DNA of 64,000 nucleotides from Neisseria arctica (GTDB lineage Bacteria > Pseudomonadota > Gammaproteobacteria > Burkholderiales > Neisseriaceae). The stretch spans positions 1,178,001 to 1,242,000 of the forward strand of contig NZ_CP091510.1 of assembly GCF_022870905.1 (NCBI RefSeq), read 5' to 3'. Positions 47,864 to 57,167 of the stretch are shown here, piece by piece. Made by a program: the position numbers and the translations under genes. Under the pieces are notes generated by a model. That model did no database searches and was not told the DNA's origin. It was given only the letters and a program-made list of their open reading frames with translations. Within the stretch, counting starts at the first letter, position 1. Every line of letters begins with the position of its first letter.

Positions 47864-50863
47864 TTAAGGCTTTTTTGACGGCAAAATCCGTCCGCTGCCG
47901 CTCGATGCACTATTGCCCGGACGTTCGGTAATGCTACCTTGATCCAAGTTCAGCGAGTTGCGCAGATTGGGGTTATCGACCGTATTGGCATATACGTTGT
48001 CGTAACCGCTGCCTGTATAGCCTTTGCCGTCTCTAATGTTTTGCTGCATTTTGGCGGTATCGGGGTCGTATTGCTTCGAATTCATCCGCATCGGCACCGA
48101 ATCCAACGTCCGGCCCATTTGTGCGGTTTGCCCCTGCAGATAATCGGCTTTTTGGTTGTAATTATCTTTCGATTGGTCGATATTGCTACCGATGCTGCTC
48201 TGTGCTTGGTTGAATTGTGAGGATAAATGACGCTCGCTGCTACCTAAGTCGGCTACAACCGCAGATGGCACCAAGCCCGACTGGCCGGCCCGGCTTTCAA
48301 GTTGGCTGAATGCCGCATCTCGCTGACCGTCAACGGCCGCCATATTACTTTGATGGGCAGCTCCCACCCGGTTAACCGGCATGGTATTGTGGGAGATATG
48401 GCCGCTCGAATCGAACCGCGTTCCCTCCGCCTGACGCTGCAGATCGCCGGCTTTGGTGGTTGCGGCTTCCATTGCGGCCGCATAGACCAAACCGGTATCG
48501 CCGGCGACTTGGGACATGGTGTACCCGTGGTTTTCGGCATATTGACGGATGGCATCCGCATTGTTGACCGTAACCGTAGCACCGCTCTCAGCCGCCCGGC
48601 TTGCCGCTTCTCTGTAGCTTTGCGCCGTTTCGTAGCTTTGGGTTGCCGCCAAACTGGCTTGCCGGGCTTTGCTGTAATTAGCGGTCGCAGCGGTGGCCAA
48701 ACTGTTACCGCTGGATACCGCATTTTGGAATTGAGAAGATTGGCTGAACTTGTTCGCAGTACCCTCGTCCAACGATACACCTTCTTGGCGCATGGCCTTG
48801 ATGGTATTGGCCAAGTCAGTTGCTAATTTTTCTTGATTTGTAGCAGTACCCATCCAACCCAATTGAGGCATCAGTTTTTTAATACCCTCTACCAATGCTC
48901 CTCCTGACATTTTGCCAAGTGCCGAATTGGTGTTTAGTCCCAAGCTAATAACACTATCGATTGCGGATGTTGCACCTAATGAATGACGCTTGGACAACTC
49001 ATCAGCCGCCTGAACGGCTCTACTCATATTTGCCGACTGCGTAGCATCAAGCCCTACGCCGTAGCCGTTGCTGCTGCTTTGGTTACGCGCATACTGCATA
49101 CCCCACGCCATAGATTGCCCCGTGGCCAGCGAAAGGCTTTCCGATGCCACGGCCGATTGTTGCTGGCCGGCTCTCATACTGCTGTCTGCGGATTGGCTGT
49201 AAATATCCGACATCCGGACGTGCGATTGTGCGGCCACCGGGAAATTGTCGATATTGCTTTGGAAACGGCTGTTTCCGGTACCCGCACTATGCCAAGCATT
49301 GCCGGTAGTGGTTTGTGACTGCCACATGCCCGGATCGCTATACACCGGATTGCGGATGTCGCGATTGGCTGAAGCATTGTTGTAGTTCAGGTTGCCGCCG
49401 CTGTAATTGCCGGCTCCGGCACTGGTACCGGCGGCTTCGGCCGGAGCTTTGGCTCCGGTAGCCATAGTACCGATACTGTTGACCATCGCCCGGCCAAGCA
49501 TAGCCAAACCCAATGAAATGACCGGCACGAGCCACATGGCACCGGCCGCAACCGCTTGGGCATCGATCGCAGCATTCAATATCGTATTGCTGCTGCCCAA
49601 ACCGACGCCGGCGGATGTACTGGCTGCGGTCGTAAACAGACTTTTGGCATGGATAGTCGACACCAAATTGATGACGCTGGCCACCGGAGACCACAACTGC
49701 ACCCAAAACATACCTTGGAAATAAAACAGAATGCCGCGCAATGCCATCACGCCGGACATCAGCGAGATGACCAACATCATCGGAAAGATGCCGATTAAAA
49801 TCGCCTCGAGAACGGCACGCACGATAGGCAGGTTCCAACTGGCCATCATGCCCCCGCTCTTTTGCGCGCCGATATACTGACTACGCGCTTGGGCAAATGA
49901 AAACGCCTTTTGCATCATGGCTTGGTTGTTATTGCGCTGCGCGTTGATGATGGTGGCTTCACGCATCATTTCACCCATCGCAATCTGCTCGATCTGCTTC
50001 AGCGTATCCAACCGGGAGTTGTTCATCAGGTATTGGAAAGAACTGTTCCCGAGTGATGCGAGAGCTGTCGTCTGATTGACGGTACCGCTTCCCATGCCGA
50101 AATAACCCAAAACCTTATTGGCGGTTCTAGGTATCGTCACGTTGCGGATAACGGTAGTGGTTTTTTGCTTCAGGTACGCATAGGCTTCGCTGCAAACCAT
50201 AGTTTTGCTGCCCGGCTTATTTTGCCCCTGCGTGTAGAAGCTGACATTGGTAAACATGGTTTTATTGGTCTTGCCCAATGTTCCTAAAATATCCGGGCTG
50301 TTGCGCAGCTCGTCAATCGTATATTTGTGATAAAGGTTGTGATCGAAAAACGAACAATTGTTCATGAACAATGCCCAATCTTGGGTCAAGACCGGGTCAT
50401 TGAGATTGGCATTGTGGATCTGCTCGTATAAACGTGCGCCGAACAGAATACCTGTTTTACTGTAGTTGAGATCGTTCGGCAACGAATACAGGGCTTCGAG
50501 ACTACGGGTCATTTTGTAGCCGAAAGAAGTCACGACGTTGCCGGCAATGGCGAATCCCAACGGAACGTTGTCAACCGTGTACATCTGCCCGCTGCGGCCG
50601 TAGCCGGCCGCTTCAGTAATGATGACCGTCGTTTTGGGAACAACCAACCCCATCCAAACGCCGGCAATGACCAGCAGCGACGTCAAACTGTCTTTTACAT
50701 CCAGTTTATAGACGGCCATGGCGATCATCACCAAGAAACCGAACATGGCCGCAGCTTGGGCTGCACTGGTCATCGTTTCCGAGCCGCTGTACATGGCAAC
50801 GGCGTTCAAAACTACTCGGACAACCTCACCGTTGCCCGGAAAAGTAAAATATTCAAGAGCCAC
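47864..50863 (-). CDS. traG: TraG, F-type conjugation mating-pair protein
   Basis: 999 aa from GTG 50863 (GGAG 7 bases upstream). The N-terminal TraG domain has several hydrophobic segments (about 38-75, 350-380, 390-410, 450-475) and an aromatic, cysteine-containing outer region between. The C-terminal half is alanine/serine/glutamine-rich and helical, the periplasmic part that in F acts in mating-pair stabilisation and entry exclusion. Length is close to F TraG (938). It follows traH by 9 bases. No other transfer-channel gene is in the window. Confidence 0.88.
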   Translation of the reverse strand: MALEYFTFPGNGEVVRVVLNAVAMYSGSETMTSAAQAAAMFGFLVMIAMAVYKLDVKDSLTSLLVIAGVWMGLVVPKTTVIITEAAGYGRSGQMYTVDNVPLGFAIAGNVVTSFGYKMTRSLEALYSLPNDLNYSKTGILFGARLYEQIHNANLNDPVLTQDWALFMNNCSFFDHNLYHKYTIDELRNSPDILGTLGKTNKTMFTNVSFYTQGQNKPGSKTMVCSEAYAYLKQKTTTVIRNVTIPRTANKVLGYFGMGSGTVNQTTALASLGNSSFQYLMNNSRLDTLKQIEQIAMGEMMREATIINAQRNNNQAMMQKAFSFAQARSQYIGAQKSGGMMASWNLPIVRAVLEAILIGIFPMMLVISLMSGVMALRGILFYFQGMFWVQLWSPVASVINLVSTIHAKSLFTTAASTSAGVGLGSSNTILNAAIDAQAVAAGAMWLVPVISLGLAMLGRAMVNSIGTMATGAKAPAEAAGTSAGAGNYSGGNLNYNNASANRDIRNPVYSDPGMWQSQTTTGNAWHSAGTGNSRFQSNIDNFPVAAQSHVRMSDIYSQSADSSMRAGQQQSAVASESLSLATGQSMAWGMQYARNQSSSNGYGVGLDATQSANMSRAVQAADELSKRHSLGATSAIDSVISLGLNTNSALGKMSGGALVEGIKKLMPQLGWMGTATNQEKLATDLANTIKAMRQEGVSLDEGTANKFSQSSQFQNAVSSGNSLATAATANYSKARQASLAATQSYETAQSYREAASRAAESGATVTVNNADAIRQYAENHGYTMSQVAGDTGLVYAAAMEAATTKAGDLQRQAEGTRFDSSGHISHNTMPVNRVGAAHQSNMAAVDGQRDAAFSQLESRAGQSGLVPSAVVADLGSSERHLSSQFNQAQSSIGSNIDQSKDNYNQKADYLQGQTAQMGRTLDSVPMRMNSKQYDPDTAKMQQNIRDGKGYTGSGYDNVYANTVDNPNLRNSLNLDQGSITERPGNSASSGSGRILPSKKP

Positions 50864-50872
50864 GTCTGTCTC

Positions 50873-52360
50873 CTACAAGCGGTTTTGGGTATCGAAATCA
50901 ATAGAGCTGCCGGTATCGAAGTTAGCAGCCCGCCATTGGCTTTCGAACTGCTTTTGCATTTGCATAAATGCCTCTTCGGATTCGATATTGCGCATTGCAT
51001 CGCGCTTTTCGGCGTAAATGGTCTGACGCAGCTTATTCATGTTTTCGTATATCCTATCCGCCCTTCCCTGTGCGGATTCGTCCAGCTTGGTGTAAAAACC
51101 CATGGCCCGGCGCATGACGCGCTCGCTGCGGTCAAGGATATAGGCAACGTAATCGACAGCAACCGCATCGATTACGGCTTCTTTGGCCAAATATCGGCTG
51201 CCGGTCAGTGCGTCACTGACCGCCATACGCAGAATCGGCAGTTTGGTGCTGTTGACATACTTGGCCAGCGTCTTTTTCTCATCTTCAGTCCAACCCTGAT
51301 CCGTATTGAGCTTGGAAACCAACTTCGTGAAAATCTCGTTGATGTCATAGCGGATGCTTTTTACTTGAACGTCCTTTTGGATAAAGCAGTTTTCCCTTAG
51401 CTTTTTAGGACCGTTGACACACTTATTCATGTCGATATTGATGTATTTGCTCGATAACGGAGCCTTGTTCTTGCCGCCGAGCAAATCACCGACATGCACG
51501 ATGGTGGGAGCCACATCCTGTACGCCGGAGGCAGTGTTTTGCTTGCTGTTTTCGTTGGTGGAAACGGTTTTAGGCGGTTGGAAGATGGCCGTGCCGGCCA
51601 ATGAGAAGTACAGCATTAAATCCTCTTCGTCCAAGTCATCGGTCACGCCTGCCTGACTCAATGCGGCATACAGCAAATTGCCACCGACGAAGCTGATGGT
51701 GTCCTCCGGTGTATTTTTGCCTCGAACTTCATCTGCCGCCCGCACGATATTTTCACCGGTGCGACACATCCAGCCTGCGTCCGAATAGTCATCGGCAGAG
51801 CCGCTGGCCAAGTGGGTTGCCTGACAGTTTTTCGCCATGGACATACCGATTTGATTGGCAATCCCGCCGACCAGCAGCTTACTGCTCTCACAAGAGTTTA
51901 GATTGCTGCGGTTGATTTGGTTAACCAAATCGCGAATACCGCCGATGGCATCTTGAATCATCGGATCCAAGGCTTTTAATGCCAAATCGAATGCCACGCC
52001 TGCAGCGTTATTACCGAGGTTGCGTACAAATTGGATAAATTGTTCTTTGTTTACGAAAGAGAATGCGCCGCCGAAAATATCAATGCCGCCGCATCCTGCA
52101 TTAATAGAGGGAAGTTGGGTGCTGGCCAACTGAATATCCGATACGGAGGTGCGTGCGGAGAAACTGCCGCCGCTGTATAGCGAGCCTGCTTGTCCGTGAA
52201 ATGCGCCTGCTTCAGTATAGTTCGTTTCCACACCCATGGAATTGAACATACCGGCCATCTCCTGCTCCAGTGCTGCTTGACTGGTGAGAGGTTGTATCAG
52301 ACAAAGACTGATAGCCAGCACTTTGGCTGGCTTTGTAAAAAATGAATATTTAAATTTCAT
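50873..52360 (-). CDS. traH: TraH, F-type conjugation pilus-assembly protein
   Basis: 495 aa with a signal peptide (FTKPAKVLAISLCLIQPLTS) and the family features QLPSINAGCGGIDIFGGAFS and INRSNLNSCESSKLL, whose cysteines form disulphides in the periplasm. TraH is part of the F-type outer pilus complex. Ribosome binding site GGAACGG. In F and the gonococcal island traN and traF precede traH; here the upstream 280 bp is non-coding and then comes an unrelated methylase operon. Confidence 0.9.
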   Translation of the reverse strand: MKFKYSFFTKPAKVLAISLCLIQPLTSQAALEQEMAGMFNSMGVETNYTEAGAFHGQAGSLYSGGSFSARTSVSDIQLASTQLPSINAGCGGIDIFGGAFSFVNKEQFIQFVRNLGNNAAGVAFDLALKALDPMIQDAIGGIRDLVNQINRSNLNSCESSKLLVGGIANQIGMSMAKNCQATHLASGSADDYSDAGWMCRTGENIVRAADEVRGKNTPEDTISFVGGNLLYAALSQAGVTDDLDEEDLMLYFSLAGTAIFQPPKTVSTNENSKQNTASGVQDVAPTIVHVGDLLGGKNKAPLSSKYINIDMNKCVNGPKKLRENCFIQKDVQVKSIRYDINEIFTKLVSKLNTDQGWTEDEKKTLAKYVNSTKLPILRMAVSDALTGSRYLAKEAVIDAVAVDYVAYILDRSERVMRRAMGFYTKLDESAQGRADRIYENMNKLRQTIYAEKRDAMRNIESEEAFMQMQKQFESQWRAANFDTGSSIDFDTQNRL

Positions 52361-52643
52361 AACCGTTCCGCTCTAGGTACGGCTATGACTGAGATTAAGA
52401 ATCTCCGCCATAACCTGAAAGTTATGGCAGAGACAAGGGATTGGGCGAATTAATTATCTGATAGGATTAAAGAAATGTCAATAAAACTGCCAGGGCATTA
52501 GTTAATTTCCGAGAGAAATTTTACTGACAGCGGCCTGTACTCTTACTCAACGCATCACACGTTCTTAATCAAGAATAATTAAAACTATAGAAATATCTCC
52601 AAATATTCAAATTTCAGATGCCAGTAAATTAAAAAGTGAAAGT
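52361..52643. other. spacer upstream of traH
   Basis: Contains a hairpin CCATAACC-TGAAA-GGTTATGG-like (about 52410-52431) and no tra gene fragment that I can see. The end of the methylase/MORC-like operon converges on nothing here; both run on the minus strand, so traH may be read through from it. Confidence 0.4.
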
Positions 52644-54299
52644 TTAGTTTTTCACCCCTTCATCCTTTTCGTGAATCTTAAGAATATCCAATAATACATC
52701 CTTCAATAATTCAAAATCAGCTGCTAGTTGCTGTGCATTAATTACCTCGTATTGCGCACTGTGCTTGCATAAATTACCCTTAGATGCAATTTCGGAAAGT
52801 GCCTGTTTGTACGCCTTTTTCTCCTCTTTCCTTTGAATTAATTTATCAAGTTTTTGGTTGAAAAATGCCGTAAACTCCTGCCCAGGATCTTTATTTAAGC
52901 AATTTTTGAGTGATTCAAAAAACGACCATGCGCAAACGTAAGCTAATAAAGCATCGTTTTTCAGACAAACTCTGCATAAAGATTTATAAAATCTTTGTAT
53001 TTTAGTATTTCCCAACCTACTTAATGATTGGTACAACTCTTCCGAAAATTTAATTTTTTCAGGTATTGGGTCGTTAGCAGAGATATTTTTATCTGGTTGA
53101 GATCCTTGAGATCCAGTGCCTGACGAAGAGGTATTTGGATCTGGTTGAGATCCAATATCTGATGAAGGAGTATTTGAATCCTCATCGGTACTTGATTCCG
53201 ATTTACCTCCTTTAGGTTTTGATGGTTTTCTAGCCCGAAAATTCTCTGCTTGATTTATAAAGTCAGGCTTCTCACCATCTCCTTTGAGCTCGCTGTGCAA
53301 CAATCTGTAAAGACCGTTCAGGTTTTCATCAAATCCAGTTTTCAAAAAGTTCACAGGAAAATTATCTAAATGCAACTCACCGTAAATTCTTTGAGCCGCA
53401 TATTTGTTTGAAGTTTGATAAAGCTCGGGCGGTATATTTCTATCACGCAAAGTTCCCAAAACAACACGGTTATTTCGAAGCAGTCGCAAACCGGGTTGTT
53501 TGTAACTACCTTTATTCATAATTGTAATGAAACCTTTAACTTTTCGACCTGCATAATCCAATTCAATTAATTTTTTCCAAGTAATATTTTCTCCTGAGCA
53601 GTTACCTCTTTTATCAAATATAGGAGCAATAAGCGGATCTGGATTACTTAATATATCCGTATCATTCTGAAGAACCAGTTGGTCAAAAATAATTGTTATT
53701 TTTAAAAATGAGAACTTGAAAAAAGTTTCTCGTAAAAAAGGCAATACTGTATCGCGAAAATATTCTTCTTCAAGTTCTCGCTCAATATTAGTAATTACAA
53801 TAGAAGTATAGTGGGAATCGATCTTCTCCGGCATGCTTTCCACAACAATAGAATCTTTCCCAGTATGTAACAATAAATTGAGATCGAAAGAAGCTGTTAA
53901 TTTTTCATTGTATCCTAATGCGCTTGTTTCAATTTTCCAAGTATTGGAAAACCAAATGGCTGAGGATTTAAGACCAATACCATACACTGATAAGCTATCT
54001 GCTTGATGACTAAAATCCTTTTTATGCCCCATGCGGATTGCACGCTGAAAATTATTTCTGTTAATTCCAAATGCATTATCACGAATGATCAGCATTTTCT
54101 TTTCTGAATCAACCTCAATCTGCACTTCTAACTTTTCAGGCCTAACCTCTTGATCAATGTAATCTATATACGATTGCACCGAGTTATCAACGAATTCAGC
54201 AATTGCATTCTCCATATTATATGAAAGCTTCTGAAGTACCTTATACAATTGCATCTCAGGAGACACATTCACTTCGAAAGTATTTTTTTGGTTTTCCAT
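52644..54299 (-). CDS. MORC/MutL-like GHKL ATPase (module 2)
   Basis: 551 aa. N-box NAIAEFVDNS (31-40), RDNAFGIN (73-80) and VYGIGLKSSAIWFS (about 105-118) are those of the Hsp90/MutL/MORC ATPases, closest in look to MORC (AEFVDNS). A serine/proline-rich linker with near repeats (DPNTSSSGTGSQ) lies near residues 390-420, followed by a helical C-terminal domain. GHKL ATPases next to cytosine methylases in restriction-type loci are a described association (Iyer, Abhiman and Aravind). Start 54299 follows AAGGGAAAG; 17 bp after the methylase. Confidence 0.8.
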   Translation of the reverse strand: MENQKNTFEVNVSPEMQLYKVLQKLSYNMENAIAEFVDNSVQSYIDYIDQEVRPEKLEVQIEVDSEKKMLIIRDNAFGINRNNFQRAIRMGHKKDFSHQADSLSVYGIGLKSSAIWFSNTWKIETSALGYNEKLTASFDLNLLLHTGKDSIVVESMPEKIDSHYTSIVITNIERELEEEYFRDTVLPFLRETFFKFSFLKITIIFDQLVLQNDTDILSNPDPLIAPIFDKRGNCSGENITWKKLIELDYAGRKVKGFITIMNKGSYKQPGLRLLRNNRVVLGTLRDRNIPPELYQTSNKYAAQRIYGELHLDNFPVNFLKTGFDENLNGLYRLLHSELKGDGEKPDFINQAENFRARKPSKPKGGKSESSTDEDSNTPSSDIGSQPDPNTSSSGTGSQGSQPDKNISANDPIPEKIKFSEELYQSLSRLGNTKIQRFYKSLCRVCLKNDALLAYVCAWSFFESLKNCLNKDPGQEFTAFFNQKLDKLIQRKEEKKAYKQALSEIASKGNLCKHSAQYEVINAQQLAADFELLKDVLLDILKIHEKDEGVKN

Positions 54300-54316
54300 C
54301 TCTTTCCCTTTTTCAA

Positions 54317-55585
54317 TTATTGAATATTGCAATAAGATTGGTTGATGCTATCCGCAATATCTCCTACGATTTTTGCATTGACCGCATTACCTAATGCTTT
54401 AAAAGCTTTCATTCTGTTATTTGGCAGACGGTTTAAATTCTGTAAATTCTGCAATCGAGCCGCTTCCTGGACGGACATATAACGGTTTTCAGATGGAATA
54501 ATTGGGATTTGAGTTGGCGTCATTGAAATGAGTGAAGGAGCAATATGCGAGCGCAATACTCTAATACCAGAAGCTCTAAATTGAATTAAATGAGAATAAA
54601 TATCCAAACAGGAAGAAAGACCACGCCATTCTAAAATTTGCCAACTATTATTATTCTTATCCAACCCTTCCGCCCAAGTTTTACATATCTCTGTTTGAGT
54701 GGCATATAACTCCCTAGAGTATAAAACAGATTTCAAAATCCAATTAGGTACTTTTTGAGCTTTACGCACATAGGACGGCATTTTCTGCAGAACTTCCGAC
54801 CAAGATTGGCAACTCTCCAAACTCTGCCCATAAGCCCCTCTGTATTGGCGAATTTCTGACAAAGTCATAGATGCGAAATCTAGAGGATAATTCGCCCCGA
54901 ACTCAGGAGCCACAATAGAAATCGAGGCAAGTTTTTTCAAATTAAGTTGCAATAACAACTTTTGCCAGTGGGCAAGCAGCTGAATTTTTGCTGGTTCAAG
55001 GCGTTTTGCATCGGTGTGATTTTTTAAAATCTGAGTTAGAGAAACCTTACCCAATCCTATAGAAGCAGGCCAATTAAAATAACCATTATCCAAGTCTTGA
55101 CGGATTGCGACAATGAATACCCGCTTGCGATTTTGAGGAATACCCATATCGGTAGGTGAAATAATCTTATGATAAAGCCGATAACCACACTGAGAAAATG
55201 AATCCTGCAGATATTTCCAAAAGGCCCCCTCTGCAATACTGATAATGTTTGGAACATTTTCTAGTAAAATAAACTTAGGATGATGAAATTTAGCAATTCT
55301 TATCACATGGTCAATTAACTTACCTGATTTGGGACATTCTGCACCTTTTTTCTTTCCTGCCAATGAAAAAGGTTGACATGGAAACCCAGCACATATTACT
55401 TCGTGCGGTGGAATCTTCGAAACATCAATTTTTGTTACATCATCAAAAGGCTTAATACCGTAATTAAGATAATAAAGCTCCCTTAAATCCGGTTCAATTT
55501 CACAAGCAAAAACACATTGAAATCCTTTTTCAGATAACCCCACATGAAACCCTCCCAACCCCGCAAACAGATCAATAAATCTCAT
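54317..55585 (-). CDS. C5-cytosine DNA methyltransferase (module 2)
   Basis: 422 aa. RFIDLFAGLGGFHVGL, AGFPCQPFSLAG with catalytic Cys70, LLENVPN, IPQNRKRVFIV and ALGNAVNAKIVGDI give all key motifs; it differs throughout from module 1, so specificity probably differs. The variable region is long. Start 55585 is preferred because AGGAGG lies 6 bases upstream; the ATG at 55591 overlaps that site. Lies between the regulator and the GHKL ATPase. Confidence 0.92.
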   Translation of the reverse strand: MRFIDLFAGLGGFHVGLSEKGFQCVFACEIEPDLRELYYLNYGIKPFDDVTKIDVSKIPPHEVICAGFPCQPFSLAGKKKGAECPKSGKLIDHVIRIAKFHHPKFILLENVPNIISIAEGAFWKYLQDSFSQCGYRLYHKIISPTDMGIPQNRKRVFIVAIRQDLDNGYFNWPASIGLGKVSLTQILKNHTDAKRLEPAKIQLLAHWQKLLLQLNLKKLASISIVAPEFGANYPLDFASMTLSEIRQYRGAYGQSLESCQSWSEVLQKMPSYVRKAQKVPNWILKSVLYSRELYATQTEICKTWAEGLDKNNNSWQILEWRGLSSCLDIYSHLIQFRASGIRVLRSHIAPSLISMTPTQIPIIPSENRYMSVQEAARLQNLQNLNRLPNNRMKAFKALGNAVNAKIVGDIADSINQSYCNIQ

Positions 55586-55611
55586 TATCATCCTCCTTGA
55601 GTAAACTCTTC

Positions 55612-55995
55612 TTAATGCTTGCTAAAATTGCTTTTCGCTAAATTACTAATATTTCTTACTAGATTAACTAGATGCTTCTCCAGCTCAGGATGCTGTTGTA
55701 TCAATCTTTCGAGTTCCTTAAATTCGCGTGCGATTAACTCGGACTTTTCACTTTCATAAGGATCAACATCTAAAAAGGCACACAACTCCAACACTCTTAA
55801 GCCAACTATTTTGCATCTCCCTGATTTCAACCGCTGAATAAAATCCTTATTCAGCGGTACTTTTTTACCCATTGCAATATCTTCGGAATAAGTTTGGTTG
55901 TACAAATTCACGCACTCTCGCAAGGTTAATTTGCGTGATTTCAGAGCATGGTTTATGTCAACTGCAATCTGTGTATATGGCCGATAATGTTTCAT
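55612..55995 (-). CDS. regulator-like helix-turn-helix protein
   Basis: 127 aa. MKHYRPYTQIAVDINHAL then LNKDFIQRLKSGRCKIVGLR is an XRE/Cro-like helical domain, and LRVLELCAFLDVDPYES is typical of the fourth and fifth helices of such repressors. A C-terminal helix may dimerise. Probably controls the methylase operon, like a controller protein of restriction-modification loci. 26 bp upstream of the methylase. Confidence 0.65.
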   Translation of the reverse strand: MKHYRPYTQIAVDINHALKSRKLTLRECVNLYNQTYSEDIAMGKKVPLNKDFIQRLKSGRCKIVGLRVLELCAFLDVDPYESEKSELIAREFKELERLIQQHPELEKHLVNLVRNISNLAKSNFSKH

Positions 55996-56031
55996 TTTGT
56001 CTTAAAAAAATAATAATTTTATTAATTATAT

Positions 56032-56061
56032 ATTATAATTTTGATACAAATCAAGGGACAA
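56032..56061 (-). promoter_or_regulatory. promoter and operator of methylase module 2
   Basis: On the minus strand TTGTCC (56056-56061), 18-bp spacer, TATAAT (56032-56037). The spacer holds the palindrome-like TTGATTTGTATCAA, a good operator for the regulator gene just downstream. Confidence 0.65.
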
Positions 56062-56420
56062 ACATCACGACGGCCGTATTAATAATTTAGCCAAACACAT
56101 TTAAAAACAGACAAGGTGAAAAATGATATGACAATGGAGCTAAACGCTCCCATTTTGACTTAAAGCGCGAAACAGGAGAAAAAGTGCAACAGGGCATACT
56201 GAGCAGCACAGGTTATCCTGAGCCAGGTGAAAATCAGACAAAAGACACCCTGAGTAGAAATCTTAACCAAACTAATAAGTTGAAGCAGTACAGACTCACA
56301 ATTCGATCTTCGATTTGACTGACTACACTAGCCACCCAATCTTCAGCAGTGAAGTAGTGTAAAAAATAGGAGCATGAAACGGTGACAAAAGCCCACCAAT
56401 AAGAAAGACTATAAATAGAT
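56062..56420. other. gene-free stretch
   Basis: About 360 bp between the divergent-looking operon start and the decayed antitoxin locus; I see no gene or strong structure in it. Confidence 0.4.
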
Positions 56421-56446
56421 TTAAGGCAGCTTTAAAGCTGCCTTAA
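56421..56446. terminator. hairpin terminator
   Basis: TTAAGGCAGC-TTTAAA-GCTGCCTTAA; flanked by A/T runs on both sides, follows the prlF-yhaV remnant on the minus strand. Confidence 0.75.
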
Positions 56447-56467
56447 AAGGTAAATACATCTGAAGTA

Positions 56468-56542
56468 TTAGCCGCTCACATCCAGTAGTAAGGATTTCCA
56501 ATCTGATGGAGAATTCGCACTTTCCAACATATCCTTTGCCAT
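56468..56542 (-). pseudogene. C-terminal scrap of a YhaV-type toxin
   Basis: 24 codons, MAKDMLESANSPSDWKSLL, matching the end of YhaV toxins (MLxxGxPPxDWxxLL). The catalytic body is absent, so the toxin is dead. Starts 2 bp after the PrlF-like frame. Confidence 0.65.
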
Positions 56543-56544
56543 AT

Positions 56545-56844
56545 TTAGTCTCCGGCGAGTTGACGATAGCGAGCATAACAGAACGTGGAAGCAGGACGAA
56601 TTGATTCAAGAGAGCTTTGCATGGATTTCTCCAAGAAACCGAGAAAGCTGCTGATAGCCGGGTCAGTCCCACATTCTTCATCAATTACATCTTTTTCAAG
56701 CAATACTTGTCCGCCTTCTAATACGGAGAAACAGAGTTTATCTTGTTTTTCCAATCCCAATGCTTTGCCTTCTGATTCCGAATTGGTTGTTTGGTTTTTA
56801 CTGGTCATTGTAGACACTGCATTCAAAATAACATTCATATCCAT
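56545..56844 (-). pseudogene. PrlF-type antitoxin, degenerate
   Basis: 99 aa. STMTSKNQTTNSESEGKALG, then GLEKQDKLCFSVLEGGQV and DPAISSFLGFLEKSM are the AbrB-type DNA-binding pattern of PrlF/SohA antitoxins, but the usual IPxxVR after NQTT is replaced by NSESEG, which would damage the fold. With the toxin gone, the pair is a relic. No good ribosome binding site. Confidence 0.65.
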
Positions 56845-57167
56845 ATTACAACGGCTTAAAGGATTTGCATATTTGTTGAAATATACCACCTCTCCTATTG
56901 CAATCAAATCTCCTTACTACCGTCAAGAGTTTAGATACATGGACTATCTAAATCAAACTAGAAGTTATAACTCCAAAATTTACACTATCCACACAGGATA
57001 GTTATTTCCCATGGAAAATAAACCGATAAAAGTATATTCATTAGGAGACTCTGCACTCGTAGGGTTATTTAGCATCCAAGTTCAGACAATGTATGCATTT
57101 CAATATTTAATGCACCGGAACAAAATCTTCACTCAAGACAAAGATACCTCATTACGGCCGATAGCAT
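56845..57167. other. gene-free spacer
   Basis: About 320 bp; short frames in it have no ribosome binding site. Nothing assigned. Confidence 0.35.

Noticed and set aside
47364..47909. Longer M23 peptidase starting upstream inside traG
   Set aside because: The frame is open to 47909 but offers no ATG, GTG or TTG before the GTG at 47819, so the shorter form was kept with a note.
37766..55995. Complete restriction-modification systems
   Set aside because: Two methylases are clear, but I could find no restriction endonuclease or helicase-nuclease gene next to either.
56585..57001. Plus-strand frame of 139 codons
   Set aside because: It is the antisense of the PrlF-like frame, which has recognisable family motifs; the plus-strand protein does not.
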